Source: Dysgonomonas sp. 511 (lineage in GTDB: Bacteria; Bacteroidota; Bacteroidia; Bacteroidales; Dysgonomonadaceae). From it: a stretch of DNA of 32,701 nucleotides. Position 1 is the stretch's first letter; each line of letters opens with the position of its first letter. Location: the NCBI RefSeq assembly GCF_010501105.1, contig NZ_QVMQ01000022.1, positions 1 through 32,701 of the forward strand, in the 5' to 3' direction. Shown piece by piece: positions 1 to 9,292 of the stretch. The notes beneath the pieces are model-generated. The model was not told the origin of the DNA. It was given only the letters and a program-made list of their open reading frames with translations, and made no database searches. The position numbers and the translations under genes are program-made.

Positions 1-149
1 TAAAAATGAATAATTAGTAACCTTTCATTCTTTCTTGTACTACACTCTTGATGTTGTTGTTTCATTTCCTTTAAAGATCGCATTCGCTCCTTCTCTGCCA
101 GTGAACCTTTTTACACCCTTCAGTGTTGTTCGCTCCAGTTCCAAAGCGG
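1..149 (-). other. Untranslated leader of a strongly transcribed minus-strand unit, probably an rRNA operon
   Basis: I see no open frame here. The stretch lies directly downstream of an excellent minus-strand promoter (153-184), so it should be the 5' leader of a transcript that leaves the window on the left. On the minus strand it begins with a CCCGCTTTGG-like start region and contains GATCTTTAAAGG and a pyrimidine-poor tract, which resembles the leaders of Bacteroidales 16S rRNA genes as I remember them. The rRNA itself is outside the window, so this assignment is inference. Confidence 0.4.
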
Positions 150-152
150 GTA

Positions 153-184
153 CAAAAGTAGAAAATCATTCCTTACAATACAAA
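153..184 (-). promoter_or_regulatory. Bacteroidota-type sigma-70 promoter, minus strand
   Basis: Read on the minus strand, TTTG (184-181) is followed by exactly 20 bases and then TACTTTTG (160-153). This matches the Bacteroidota housekeeping consensus TTTG / 19-21 / TAnnTTTG at every defined position. Transcription would start near 147-149 and run towards position 1. It is the best promoter match in the window and fits a highly expressed stable-RNA or ribosomal transcript. Confidence 0.7.
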
Positions 185-481
185 TTATTTGAGAGGTTTT
201 TTTAGAGGAAAATAAATATTACATTAAACAATGTTCTATATGCCACATTTTCAATAACATTCTAAAATGATGTAGGTCACTAGCAATGGTTATAATCAAG
301 TCGTCAAATTCAAGCTTGTGACATTTAAATAGAGTCATCTTTATATTACATGCACATTTTTTGATTTCTCTAATGGTATCTTTCGTAAAGATTTTGATCT
401 TTATAATAGTCTGTTTAAGTTAGTACAGGTTATTTCAATAATAACTTTTGTCGAAATTACGATATATACTAAAAAAAGAAC
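185..481. other. Intergenic, no gene recognised
   Basis: About 300 AT-rich bases lie between the divergent minus-strand promoter and the tmRNA promoter region. I see no convincing coding frame, RNA gene or repeat. The minus-strand frame that runs through 435-665 overlaps the tmRNA 5' domain and is a shadow. Confidence 0.5.
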
Positions 482-489
482 TATCTTTG
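482..489 (+). promoter_or_regulatory. Possible ssrA promoter, -7 element
   Basis: TATCTTTG matches TAnnTTTG exactly and lies about 90 bases before the mature tmRNA 5' end, which would allow a processed precursor. No clear TTTG is found 19-21 bases upstream (a TTTTG ends at 450, too far), so the promoter is only half supported. Confidence 0.35.
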
Positions 490-577
490 CAAGAGGTATC
501 ATTTAGGTAAACTTTTACCATTTTGGCTACTTGTTTGTTATCCAGCATTCTAAAACTTGATATTAAAGTAAACATTT

Positions 578-975
578 GGGGCTGACTGGCTTTGACAGCG
601 AGATGAAATGGTTTGTAAGCATGCAGTGCATAGTCGGCTGGCACTATAATCTCAGACGTCAACAAATTTAACTGGCAATAACAATTACGCTCTTGCTGCT
701 TAATCGAAGTATAGTAGATTCTAGCTTAATTCCTACACAGGTGTAGGGACAAGACATCACCCGGAAGCTGTGGCTTCGAAGCGTGCCGATCAGGTGGTGC
801 AGGCAAATCGGAGATAGGATAGAAGAGGCTTTGGCTTCTATCTGAATTAAAAAAGCTAAGGTTTGAGTTGGTGGCTTCGGTCTTGCTCTTTCACAAAAAT
901 AAAAGCGGAGATAAGCATGTAGAAAGCAAATTAGTTCCTTGTTTGGACGAGGGTTCAAGTCCCTCCAGCTCCACA
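578..975 (+). ncRNA. ssrA: Transfer-messenger RNA (tmRNA)
   Basis: tmRNA rescues stalled ribosomes and tags the nascent chain for proteolysis. The tRNA-like acceptor stem is visible: GGGGCTG at 578-584 pairs with CAGCTCC at 966-972 (one G-U pair), followed by discriminator A973. The 5' part carries GGGGCTGACTGGCTTTGACA and the 3' part a T-arm, GAGGGTTCAAGTCCCTC. The tag reading frame resumes at GGC (674) and ends at TAA (701-703), giving (A)GNNNYALAA, a Bacteroidales-type tag. The CCA tail is not fully encoded (ACA follows the stem), so the 3' boundary is good to within about three bases. Frames that seem to encode proteins across this region on either strand are artefacts of the RNA gene. 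Confidence 0.95.
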
Positions 976-1010
976 AAGAGACACTCTAAATCAGGGTGTT
1001 TCTTTATTTT
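975..1010 (+). terminator. Intrinsic terminator of ssrA
   Basis: AAAGAGACACTCT (975-987) pairs with AGGGTGTTTCTTT (993-1005): 13 pairs including two G-U, with a 5-base loop, followed by ATTTT. The stem begins at the end of the mature tmRNA. Confidence 0.75.
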
Positions 1011-1070
1011 CAGGCGTTTGAGTTTCATTAGATTTTATACCATTTCAGTATATTTCAATCTTTTTTATAC

Positions 1071-1423
1071 TTATATTTGCAGAGGTATAAAAAACGGTAT
1101 AAAAATGGATACACTAAGTCTTAGATTTGTTTTTGATCGAAAGGGAGTATACTTAGCCAGTATTTTCCTTGGTATTTCAAGTAGAGGAACATTCACGTTA
1201 ATATTCGTCTTCTCCCTTTTTGTCATAATCCAAACTTTATTATCAAAACCCAGCTGGATATCTTCCTGTCTCAAATTCTTTATATCAATATAAGCTAAGC
1301 CCGTAAAACAATAGAATATTTGAAATTTATCCGTTGGATAACAGATAATTAATGAAAGGAAGATAAACAATGGGTAATGGTATAGAAATGAGCGAACTAC
1401 TTCGGTCTGCTTTGTTTCTCCAT
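1071..1423 (-). pseudogene. Tyrosine recombinase (integrase) remnant next to ssrA
   Basis: The frame 1370-1071 contains a stretch typical of the catalytic domain of Bacteroidota phage-type integrases: FYCFTGLAYIDIKNL (the box around the first catalytic arginine region), then QLGFDNKVWIMTKREKT and VPLLEIPRKILAKY. The following HxxR, H and Tyr motifs are missing; the frame turns into unrelated sequence and ends. Further upstream on the minus strand a TATATTTG (1450-1443) precedes an ATG at 1423 that reads MEKQSRPK and then stops, plausibly the original integrase start with the N-terminal half deleted. The remnant points towards ssrA, as expected for an element once integrated at the tmRNA 3' end. 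The domain identity is firm; the link to the 1423 start is inference. Confidence 0.7.
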
Positions 1424-1572
1424 TGTTTCAAATAACTCTCCGCAAATATAATTAATTATTCTGTATTAAATGCAACAACATTTAGATAGAATCTTTTCAA
1501 GAGTCACATTTCTATAGTTTTTCTATTACATTTTGACAACAGATTATTTTATAAGTTCTTAAAAAGAAATAT

Positions 1573-1860
1573 ACCAGGATAATAATTGATAATCAAGAAG
1601 AACTTATTATCGGAGTCTGTGTCATTGTGAAGGGAAATGCATTAGTAGGAACGGTTATAAATATTGATGGGAATTTCTCTCTTGAAGCTCCTGTCGAGTC
1701 AACGTTAGTTCTCTCCTATATTGGTTATACTCCTATGGAAATAAAATTGGGAGATACAACCTCATTATATATTGTTTTACAGGAAAATACAGAGCTATTC
1801 GAGGGGTTAAATCTGTACCGAAATGCTGGAGCGGATACAAAAGAGGCGTCCCGATTTTAA
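1573..1860 (+). pseudogene. Remnant of a SusC/TonB-dependent receptor N-terminal domain
   Basis: An open frame without a proper start encodes IIGVCVIVKGNALVGTV, then INIDGNFSLEAP, VLSYIGYTPMEIKLGD and a short LYIVLQEN tail. This is the CarboxypepD_reg-like (carboxypeptidase regulatory) domain found at the N-terminus of SusC proteins (compare VKGSTNGVITDLEGNY in the SusC gene at 3948). After about residue 76 the frame changes to unrelated residues (LNLYRNAGADTK) and stops; no plug or barrel follows. It is a stranded fragment left by deletion, and the 1861-2060 stretch downstream shows nothing I recognise. Confidence 0.7.
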
Positions 1861-2062
1861 ATGTACTCGCATCAGTCCATGCGACTGGGAAGGTTGCTGA
1901 AAAAGCAGTATCAAAGTCGAAGAAGCCGGGTTGGAATGGTGTATCAGGTGGTGGAAGAGTGAAAGCGTGTGATTTGGCAGACTTTATTTTTTTTATTTTA
2001 GAAAAAATGCATACGTTTGTGACATCATAATAAAAACCTTTGTGATCTAATATAGATAAAAT

Positions 2063-2665
2063 ATGCACGCAACAGATGCTCTTATGGATGAACGAGAGTT
2101 GGTTCTTCGTCTGATAGACGGAGATGAAGGAGCCTTTTGCGAACTCTATGCAGCTTATAAGAAACGTTTGCTGTACTTTGCAATGAAGTTCGTCAAATCT
2201 CATGAATTTGCTGAGGATATTTTTCAAGATGCGTTTACTGTCGTCTGGCAAAGTCGTCACTTCATTAATCCTGACGCGTCTTTCTCTTCCTACCTTTACA
2301 CCATTGTGCGAAATCGTATTTTGAATCAAATTCGCGACATAACTAACGAGGAGCAATTAAGAAGGAATATTCTTTCTCAGGCTGTTGATGTAAGTAACGA
2401 AACAAGTAATCAGGTATTGTTCCATGATCTGCAAGAGCTCATTGGTCGCGCGTTAGAGAAGTTAACTCCTCGCCAGCGCGAAGTCTTTAACATGAGCCGC
2501 GACCTGCAAATGTCACATAAAGAAATAGCCGAAGCATTGGGGATTTCTGTCAATACAGTGCAAGAACATCTCTCTCTCTCCTTAAAAGTAATACGCTCTT
2601 ATCTGGTAAAATATTCAGATAGATCTGCAGATCTCCTTTTAATTCTATTCTGCCTAAATCTATAA
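2063..2665 (+). CDS. ECF-type RNA polymerase sigma factor
   Basis: A 200-residue sigma-70 family protein of the extracytoplasmic-function class. Region 2 spans roughly residues 25-95 (YAAYKKRLLYFAMKF, AEDIFQDAFTVVWQSR, SFSSYLYTIVRNRILN) and region 4 about 135-185 (LTPRQREVFNMSRD, then the helix-turn-helix HKEIAEALGISVNTVQEHL). It would direct polymerase to the susC promoter when the anti-sigma factor encoded next to it releases it. An ATG at 2084 is an alternative start. The fecR gene follows after 83 bases on the same strand. The organisation sigma - FecR - STN-containing SusC is the classic trans-envelope signalling arrangement of Bacteroidota glycan loci. Two TTTGTGA copies (2016 and 2039) lie just upstream and may belong to its promoter. 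Confidence 0.93.
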   Translation: MHATDALMDERELVLRLIDGDEGAFCELYAAYKKRLLYFAMKFVKSHEFAEDIFQDAFTVVWQSRHFINPDASFSSYLYTIVRNRILNQIRDITNEEQLRRNILSQAVDVSNETSNQVLFHDLQELIGRALEKLTPRQREVFNMSRDLQMSHKEIAEALGISVNTVQEHLSLSLKVIRSYLVKYSDRSADLLLILFCLNL

Positions 2666-2748
2666 TAAACGTTAAATCACCCGTAGATGTTTCTTACTTT
2701 TGTGTATAACTTATGCAAGGGGAAAGAAAATAGTACCCCAATTTATAC

Positions 2749-3738
2749 ATGATGAAAGATACTAAAATAGAAAAAGATAAATTGCGCCGCTATCTGGATG
2801 ATATTTATACCCAGGATGAAGCCTTGCAATTATTGCACAGCATGAAAAATGCTGAAAATAAAGAAGTATTTGACGAAGTGGCGGCAAATGTTTGGAAGGA
2901 ATCCGAAACTCAACAACCTGCGACAGACTTCGAACGAGAGAAATATAGAAAGGAGGCACAACGGTTGTTGAGGCATATTGAGCATAGGAAGCGCACATGG
3001 TATCGTCGGGTAGCTGTGGCGGCAATCGGTGCAGCAGCTGTTGTAGCCATAATACTAGGAAGTGCCAATCTCTTCCGGCATATAAATGACCTGCAAGTTA
3101 CGTATACTGAAATCAGTACTTCCTTTGGAGAAAAAAAACAGGTGAGTTTACCAGACGGAACACTATTGATTTTAAATTCTTGTTCCTATGTGCGTTATCC
3201 GAGCAACTTTGCAAAAGATATTCGTAAAATTGAACTTGAAGGAGAAGGTTATTTCAACGTTGCTCGAAACGAAAATATGCCGTTCGTAGTGGAAACAAAG
3301 CGGCTGAGTGTACAAGTGTTAGGTACCCAATTCGATGTCAAATCTTACTCAACAGACGAAATCATTTCGGTGAGTGTAGAGAGTGGTAAGGTGCAAGTTG
3401 ATTTGCCGGAGTCTATGTCAAGATTAGTTGCTGATGAACAGATACTGATCAATACCGTATCCGGAGAGTATAGTAAGAAAAAAGAAGAGCGGAAAATTGC
3501 CGCCTGGATTAAAGGAAGTCTGCGGTTTAGCAGTACGCCTATAGGTGATGTGGCTAAAGAACTCGAACGTGTATACAACTGTCGAATTACTTTTGCAGCC
3601 AATCAAGACTTTGATAATCTAATTACTGGAGAGCACGATAATAAAAGTTTGGATGCCGTACTTGAATCAATTGAATTTATCAGCGGCGATATTAAATATA
3701 AAAAAGAAGGAAAAGATATATTGCTATATAAGGAATGA
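2749..3738 (+). CDS. FecR-family anti-sigma factor
   Basis: A 329-residue single-pass inner-membrane protein. The cytoplasmic N-terminus (about 1-83) would bind the ECF sigma factor; one hydrophobic helix covers about 87-105 (VAVAAIGAAAVVAIILG). The periplasmic part carries a FecR domain (about 120-230: TSFGEKKQVSLPDGTLLILN, VRYPSNF, IELEGEGYFNVA, VLGTQFDVKSY) and a C-terminal DUF4974 region (about 250-325: GSLRFSSTPIGDVAKELER). Such proteins receive a signal from the STN domain of the SusC receptor and pass it across the membrane to the sigma factor, and some are needed for sigma activity as well. ATG 2752 is an equally possible start. Confidence 0.93.
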   Translation: MMKDTKIEKDKLRRYLDDIYTQDEALQLLHSMKNAENKEVFDEVAANVWKESETQQPATDFEREKYRKEAQRLLRHIEHRKRTWYRRVAVAAIGAAAVVAIILGSANLFRHINDLQVTYTEISTSFGEKKQVSLPDGTLLILNSCSYVRYPSNFAKDIRKIELEGEGYFNVARNENMPFVVETKRLSVQVLGTQFDVKSYSTDEIISVSVESGKVQVDLPESMSRLVADEQILINTVSGEYSKKKEERKIAAWIKGSLRFSSTPIGDVAKELERVYNCRITFAANQDFDNLITGEHDNKSLDAVLESIEFISGDIKYKKEGKDILLYKE

Positions 3739-3813
3739 TAAAATACCGATGTTTAACCTTTAAAAAATAAAATATGAAAACACCCCCTTCGTAATCTCTT
3801 TTCAGCCCGAAAT

Positions 3814-3890
3814 GATAGAAGCATTCCGAAGGAATGCCTCTATCCGCAACCCCAAACGACTATTCATAAGCTTCAATCCAAATGAATAGT
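3814..3890 (+). promoter_or_regulatory. Two hairpins in the fecR-susC intergenic region
   Basis: The first hairpin has arms 3814-3827 and 3831-3844 (GCATTCC / GGAATGC flanked by GATAGAA / CTCTATC), 14 pairs with one mismatch and a GAA loop. The second is ACTATTCAT (3859-3867) with ATGAATAGT (3882-3890), 9 pairs and a 14-base loop. No T-run follows either, so simple intrinsic termination is not obvious. They may be part of a susC leader, an operator, or a repeat remnant; the susC start lies at 3948. Confidence 0.45.
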
Positions 3891-3947
3891 ACGTTGTATG
3901 TTGCTTGTTTTTAATAACTTAAGTTTATTACTAAAACGCACAAATTT

Positions 3948-6900
3948 ATGAATAAATTTTCTAATAATATAAAGAAAAGGAATAAATGCTTGTTGGTCTT
4001 TTGCTTTTTCCTGTTTTTATGTTTGTTTTTTACGCCTTATAAGTTGCAGGCACAAGAAAAAAAGGTTACACTGACTGTTCGAAACGAAACGCCAGCAAAT
4101 GTTTTTGAACAGTTAAGCAAGCAAACCGGACTTTCTTTTTTTTATGACCAAAAGGTAGTGAATGCAGCTTCGGCTATTTCGCTTAATGTACAAAATGCCT
4201 CTTTACAAAGTGTATTGGATAAAATCACTTCACAAACAAATTTAAATTTCAATAGGGTAAATAATACGATCACAGTAGGTAGGCGAAGTAAGTCTAAAGA
4301 GGCAGAACAGACTCAAAACAAGACAATAAGAGGTGTAGTAATTGATACAAATGGCGAACCAATTATTGGAGCAACTGTGCAGGTGAAAGGGAGCACCAAT
4401 GGGGTTATCACCGATCTGGAAGGTAACTATACCTTGAACAATGTTCAAGAAGATGCACTCATCCGGATTTCTTGTATTGGTTATCAAACCAAAGAACTGA
4501 AAACCTCAAGCAAGGAATTGACGCGTATTATAATGATAGAGGATTCCGAACTTCTGGATGAGGTTGTAGTTGTAGGATATGGCGTTCAGAAAAAAGTGAA
4601 TCTGACTGGTGCAGTGGCCACAGTATCGCAAGAGGCTTTAAAAGACCGTCCGGTTTCTAATATTGGACGAGCACTACAAGGCGTAATACCTAATTTGAAT
4701 GTAACACTATCCTCAGGCCAGCCTGGCGCTGGCGCTTCGTTTAATATTCGAGGCACGACATCTCCCAATGGAGGAAGTCCATTGGTGTTGGTTGATGGAG
4801 TGGAATCTTCTCTTGAACGTATCAATTCTAATGATGTTGAATCAATTACAGTTTTGAAAGATGCCTCCTCGGCTGCTATTTATGGGGCACGTGGGGCTTT
4901 TGGTGTTATTTTAGTGACAACAAAAGGAGGAAGCTATAATGAAAAGCCGAAAATTTCTTATAGCGGCTCTTTCTCTGTTTCTTCACCAACTACATCTACC
5001 GATTTTGAAACACGGGGATATTATTCAGCTAAAATAGCTGATATGTTTTCGTTGTCTTCAACCGGAAACCCTTACACCTCTTATACAGATGATGAATATC
5101 AAGCTTTGTGGGAGCGGCGGAATGATGCTACAGAACATCCTGAAAGACCTTGGGTAACTACGAAGATGCGCAATGGAAAACAGCAGTATGTTTATTTGGC
5201 GAATTTCGATTGGTATAATTATCTCTATGATGATTCCCGGCCAACATGGGATCACAATATAAATATAAAAGGAGGAGGTAAGGCACTATCGTATATGGTA
5301 AGTGGGCGCTATTATTCGCAAAAAGGAATCAATCGAATTGAACCGGATCAATTTGATTCTTATAATTTCAGAGTGAAATTGCAGGCAGAAATTACTCCAT
5401 GGCTAACGATAACGAACAATACAAAGTTTTTCAATTCGGTTTATAAGTATTATGGATTTGAATCGGAAACAGACAACTTTCGTAAACCAACTTTACATGC
5501 ATTAGCTTCATTTGTGCCTGTAAATCCAGATGGCACTGCTGTGTCTCACACTTCAATGACTCATTCGGCATCTCATTATATGATGGATGGTTATAATGCC
5601 ATGATGCAAAAAGGTAAAAGTGGCGGTCATAAACGGACAAAGGAATTTGCAACCTCATTTGAATTGAACTTTAAGTTGCATAAAAACTTCGATGTAAAGG
5701 CCGACTTTAGCTACACTTCGGGGTATTTGAGAAATGATTATCGAAGCGTAAATGTTTCTTATTCACAATATCCGGGTGAAGTTTTGGAAGAGGCTGAGAA
5801 ATACTTTCCCAATAAATATAAAGAGGTCGTTTGGGATCAAAATTATTATGTGGCAAACGCATACGGCTCATATCATAATACTTTTGCTGAAAAACACAAC
5901 GTGATGTTGCTTGCCGGTTACAACTATGAAGCTAAATACTATCGGGATTTAGAAGTTTATAATGATGGTTTATTGTCAGAAGATCTGTCTGATTTTAATT
6001 TGGCAAAAGGAACTAATTCTGGCATCAATGGTGGAAGAAATGAGTATGCCATTATGGGGTGGTTTTATCGGGCAACCTACAACTATAAAGATAGATATCT
6101 GCTAGAAGCCAATGGGCGTTATGATGGAAGTTCGCGTTTTCCGCGAGGCAACCGCTTTGGATTTTTCCCGTCATTCTCTCTTGCTTATCGTGTGAGTGAG
6201 GAAGCCTACTTTAAACCCCTTCGCTCTTTTGTCGATAACCTGAAACTTCGTTTTCCTATGGTTCATTAGGCAATCAGCAGATAGGATATTATGATTTTAT
6301 TCAAACCATATCGACCAATGGGAAAATGAGTGGCTATTCATTTGATCGCACTTCTCTTGGAATGCATGCGACAGTGAGTGCTCCTGTATCTGGAGCACAA
6401 ACTTGGGAAAAAGTTGTTTCAAAAAACTGGGGGGTAGATCTCAATACGTTGAATAATCGATTGGGATTTACTGCGGAATACTATATTCGTGATACAAAAG
6501 GAATTTTAGGACGTGGCAAGTCGTTACCTTCCATTTATGGAGCTGATCTACCTCAGGTAAATTCCAATGATTTACGTACTAAAGGTTATGAACTGACATT
6601 AAATTGGCATGATTCATTTAATTTGGCAGGTAAACCTCTGAGATATGGTATTACAACTTCATTCTCAGACTATTCGGCTAAATACACAAAATGTGATAAT
6701 CCTTCGGGATTGTTGGACGAACCTTATGTAGGTAAGCGTTTTGGGGAATTATGGGGATATACAATCGACGGATTGTTTCGAACCGATGAAGAAGCGGCAG
6801 AGTATGCTTCACGTATTGATCTGAAAACCGTAGCACCAGGGTGCTATAATTCTACAGGAGCCTATGGAAAGGGAGTACGAGCAGGCGACCCTCGTTATCT

Positions 6901-7507
6901 TGATTTGGATAACAGTGGAAGAGTAGATGGTGGAAAGGGAACGTTAGAAGACCCGGGTGATAGGCGGGTTATAGGAAATTCTACTCCTCGTTATCACTAT
7001 AGCGCAGGATTGAACCTTTCTTGGAATGGTTTTGATGCATCTGTATTCTTCCAAGGTATCGGAAGCATGGATTGGTACCCGGGTGCGGATAACCAACGCT
7101 TCTGGGGAGCATATAGCCGTCCTTACCAAACATTTATACCAAGTAATTTTATGAGTCGGGTATGGAGTGAAGAGAATCCAGATGCTTATTTCCCTCGTGC
7201 TCGTGCATATGCCGCATTAAACACTACTAACGGAACCGTTTATTATACAAATAACCGCTATTTACAAAATCTGGCTTATTGCCGTTTGAAAAATCTGACT
7301 ATTGGGTATACTTTACCTAAAAATCTGATAAGCAAAGTTGGTATTAATACGTGTCGTTTGTATGTAAGTGGTGAAAATCTATTTACCTGGACAGCATTGG
7401 AGAGTGACTTCCTTGATCCGGAACAAGCTGCCGCAGCAAGTAATAAAAATGCAAATGTGTACCCCTGGTGCAAAACGTATTCGATTGGATTGAATTTAAC
7501 ATTCTAA
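3948..7507 (+). pseudogene. susC: SusC-like TonB-dependent outer-membrane receptor, broken by one frameshift
   Basis: With the frame restored this is a 1186-residue SusC/RagA receptor that would import oligosaccharides or conjugates with its SusD partner. Domain order: signal peptide (about 1-36, ending LQAQ), STN signalling domain (about 38-110), CarboxypepD_reg-like domain (about 127-200), TonB-box region (DEVVVVGYG), plug (about 215-330, LVLVDGVES, DASSAAIYGARG) and a 22-strand-type barrel to the terminal LNLTF. The STN domain ties it to the sigma/FecR pair. The first frame ends at 6269 after LKLRFPMVH; the second resumes before 6326. Adding one T to the T4 run at 6251-6254 joins them as LRFSYGSLGNQQIGYYDF, a normal SusC sequence. 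This is either a real loss-of-function indel, a slippage or phase-variation site, or a sequencing error in a homopolymer. Confidence 0.9.
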
Positions 7508-7520
7508 ATGAAAATATATT

Positions 7521-9272
7521 ATGAAGAATAACATTATAGCTATATTATTGGGACTTGTAGTATTCATGCTGGGAAGCTGTGAGGATATGCTCGACCGTTT
7601 TCCAAAAGATAAGTTGATCCCACAAAATTATTTTCATACAGAGGAAGAATGTCGACTTTACACGAACGATTTCTATTCTATGTTCCCGGGAGGTTCTGCT
7701 ATTTATGGCGAAACTGCTGACATAATCTCTCAAACCACTCTGACTTCGGAAGTGTTGGGTAACCGCGTGGTACCTTCCAAAGCTGGAACCTGGAACTGGG
7801 AGAAACTGCGTGATATAAATTTCTTCTTACAACATTCTGGTAATTGTGAAGATATGGCCGTGAGACTGAAATATGAAGGAGTATCTCGTTTTTTTCGTGC
7901 GTATTTCTATTTTGAGAAGGTGAAATATTATGGAGATGTACCCTGGGTTGACAGACCTCTGGCTTCAGATGAGGCCGAACTATATAAAGGTAGAGATTCT
8001 CGTGAAATGGTGATGAAGAATATACTGGAGGATATTGATTTTGCCATATCCAATTTACCAGCCGATAAAAACGTATATACGGTCACGAGATGGACTGCGT
8101 TGGCTTTGAAAAGTCGTATCTGTTTGTTTGAGGGAACTTATCGGAAATATCACAAACAGGGAGAATATGCAGAAATGCTTACCGAATGTGTTGCTGCTTC
8201 AAAAGAATTCATCAAAGAGAGTGGGTATTCAATTTATAATTCGGGAAGTACCCCCTATCAAGATCTTTTCTCTTCTCTCAAGGCGAATAGTACGGAAATC
8301 ATATTAGCACGCGCATACAATTCCTCTATTGCTTTGACACATGATGTGAATGGTTATCTTGTATCTTCTACTATGGGAAGACCGGGATTGTTGAAAAATA
8401 TAGCTAATATGTATCTGATGGCAGATGGAACTTCTTTTACCTCACAAATCGGGTGGGAGACTAAAACACTACCAGAAGAGTACGTGAATCGAGATAAACG
8501 TTTTGCTCAAACTGTACGTACGCCAGGTTTTAAACGTATTGAAGCAACGGCTTTATCTGCTCCCGATCTGGCAGCTACAGAAACAGGATATCAACTGATA
8601 AAGTTTTTACAATCGGCCAAATATGACGGCTATAATTCCTCAACAAATGATCTGCCATTATTTAGAACCGCGGAAGTCTACCTTAACTATGCAGAGGCTA
8701 AAGCAGAACTTGAAACATTGACACAAGAAGATATTGATCTGGTGATTAGACCGTTGCGGGATAGGGCTGGGGTGGCAAATCTGTCATTAACATGGGCCAA
8801 TGCCAACGTAGATCCTTATCTTTCTTCCGCAAAAACTGGTTATGTGAATGTTACTGGCAATAACAAGGGAGTAATTCTGGAAATTCGTCGCGAACGTACA
8901 GTAGAAATGTTAATGGAGAACTTACGTTATTGGGATATAATACGGTGGAAAGAAGGTAAGCGCTTTGAGAATGCATTTACCGGATTATATTTTCCGCACC
9001 CCGGAGAGTATGACCTGAATTCGGATGGAAAAATAGACGTTTGCATTTGGAAAGATGCGAAACCTTCAACAAATGCTTCGCTTATGTATGAATTGGAGAA
9101 AGATATTTTTCTGACAGAAAAAGACCATGGAAACATATTGCTTCATACGGATTATGCCCGAAAATGGAATGAAGAACGAGATTATCTCTATCCAATACCT
9201 ACTGATGATAGGGTATTGACGCAAGGGAGTATCAGCCAGAACCCAGGTTGGGAAGATGGTCTCAATTTTTAA
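7521..9272 (+). CDS. susD: SusD/RagB-family surface glycan-binding lipoprotein
   Basis: A 583-residue outer-membrane lipoprotein that caps the SusC channel and binds substrate. A type II signal peptide ends in LGSC, so Cys20 would be acylated, and acidic residues follow (CEDMLD), as in surface-exported Bacteroides lipoproteins. Typical SusD features are the N-terminal FPKDKLIPQNYF region, TPR-like helices (YFYFEKVKYYGDVPWV, LALKSRICLFEGTYRKY) and the C-terminal LFRTAEVYLNYAEAKAE and RRERTVEMLMENLRYWDIIR blocks. The gene starts 13 bases after susC and is clearly in its operon. Length and motifs are complete. Confidence 0.95.
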   Translation: MKNNIIAILLGLVVFMLGSCEDMLDRFPKDKLIPQNYFHTEEECRLYTNDFYSMFPGGSAIYGETADIISQTTLTSEVLGNRVVPSKAGTWNWEKLRDINFFLQHSGNCEDMAVRLKYEGVSRFFRAYFYFEKVKYYGDVPWVDRPLASDEAELYKGRDSREMVMKNILEDIDFAISNLPADKNVYTVTRWTALALKSRICLFEGTYRKYHKQGEYAEMLTECVAASKEFIKESGYSIYNSGSTPYQDLFSSLKANSTEIILARAYNSSIALTHDVNGYLVSSTMGRPGLLKNIANMYLMADGTSFTSQIGWETKTLPEEYVNRDKRFAQTVRTPGFKRIEATALSAPDLAATETGYQLIKFLQSAKYDGYNSSTNDLPLFRTAEVYLNYAEAKAELETLTQEDIDLVIRPLRDRAGVANLSLTWANANVDPYLSSAKTGYVNVTGNNKGVILEIRRERTVEMLMENLRYWDIIRWKEGKRFENAFTGLYFPHPGEYDLNSDGKIDVCIWKDAKPSTNASLMYELEKDIFLTEKDHGNILLHTDYARKWNEERDYLYPIPTDDRVLTQGSISQNPGWEDGLNF

Positions 9273-9292
9273 TTAATAAAAAATCTGAATGT

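Noticed and set aside
955..975. A second copy of the tmRNA 3' end as an attachment-site repeat
   Set aside because: I found no other copy of GGGTTCAAGTCCCTCCAGCT in the window, so no attL/attR pair can be claimed.
435..976. Two minus-strand reading frames that seem to encode small proteins (one starting MWSWRDLNPRP)
   Set aside because: They run antisense through the tmRNA gene; such translated tmRNA or tRNA regions are well-known annotation artefacts.
868..1293. Plus-strand frame of 141 codons
   Set aside because: It crosses the tmRNA 3' end, its terminator and the antisense integrase remnant, and has no protein-like features.
1733..2356. Minus-strand frame of 207 codons
   Set aside because: It overlaps the SusC remnant and the first half of the clear ECF sigma gene on the other strand; no recognisable domain.
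9248..9292. Extended N-terminus of the EEP lipoprotein
   Set aside because: The extra 15 residues overlap susD and would bury the lipoprotein signal peptide; ATG 9293 gives a normal signal.
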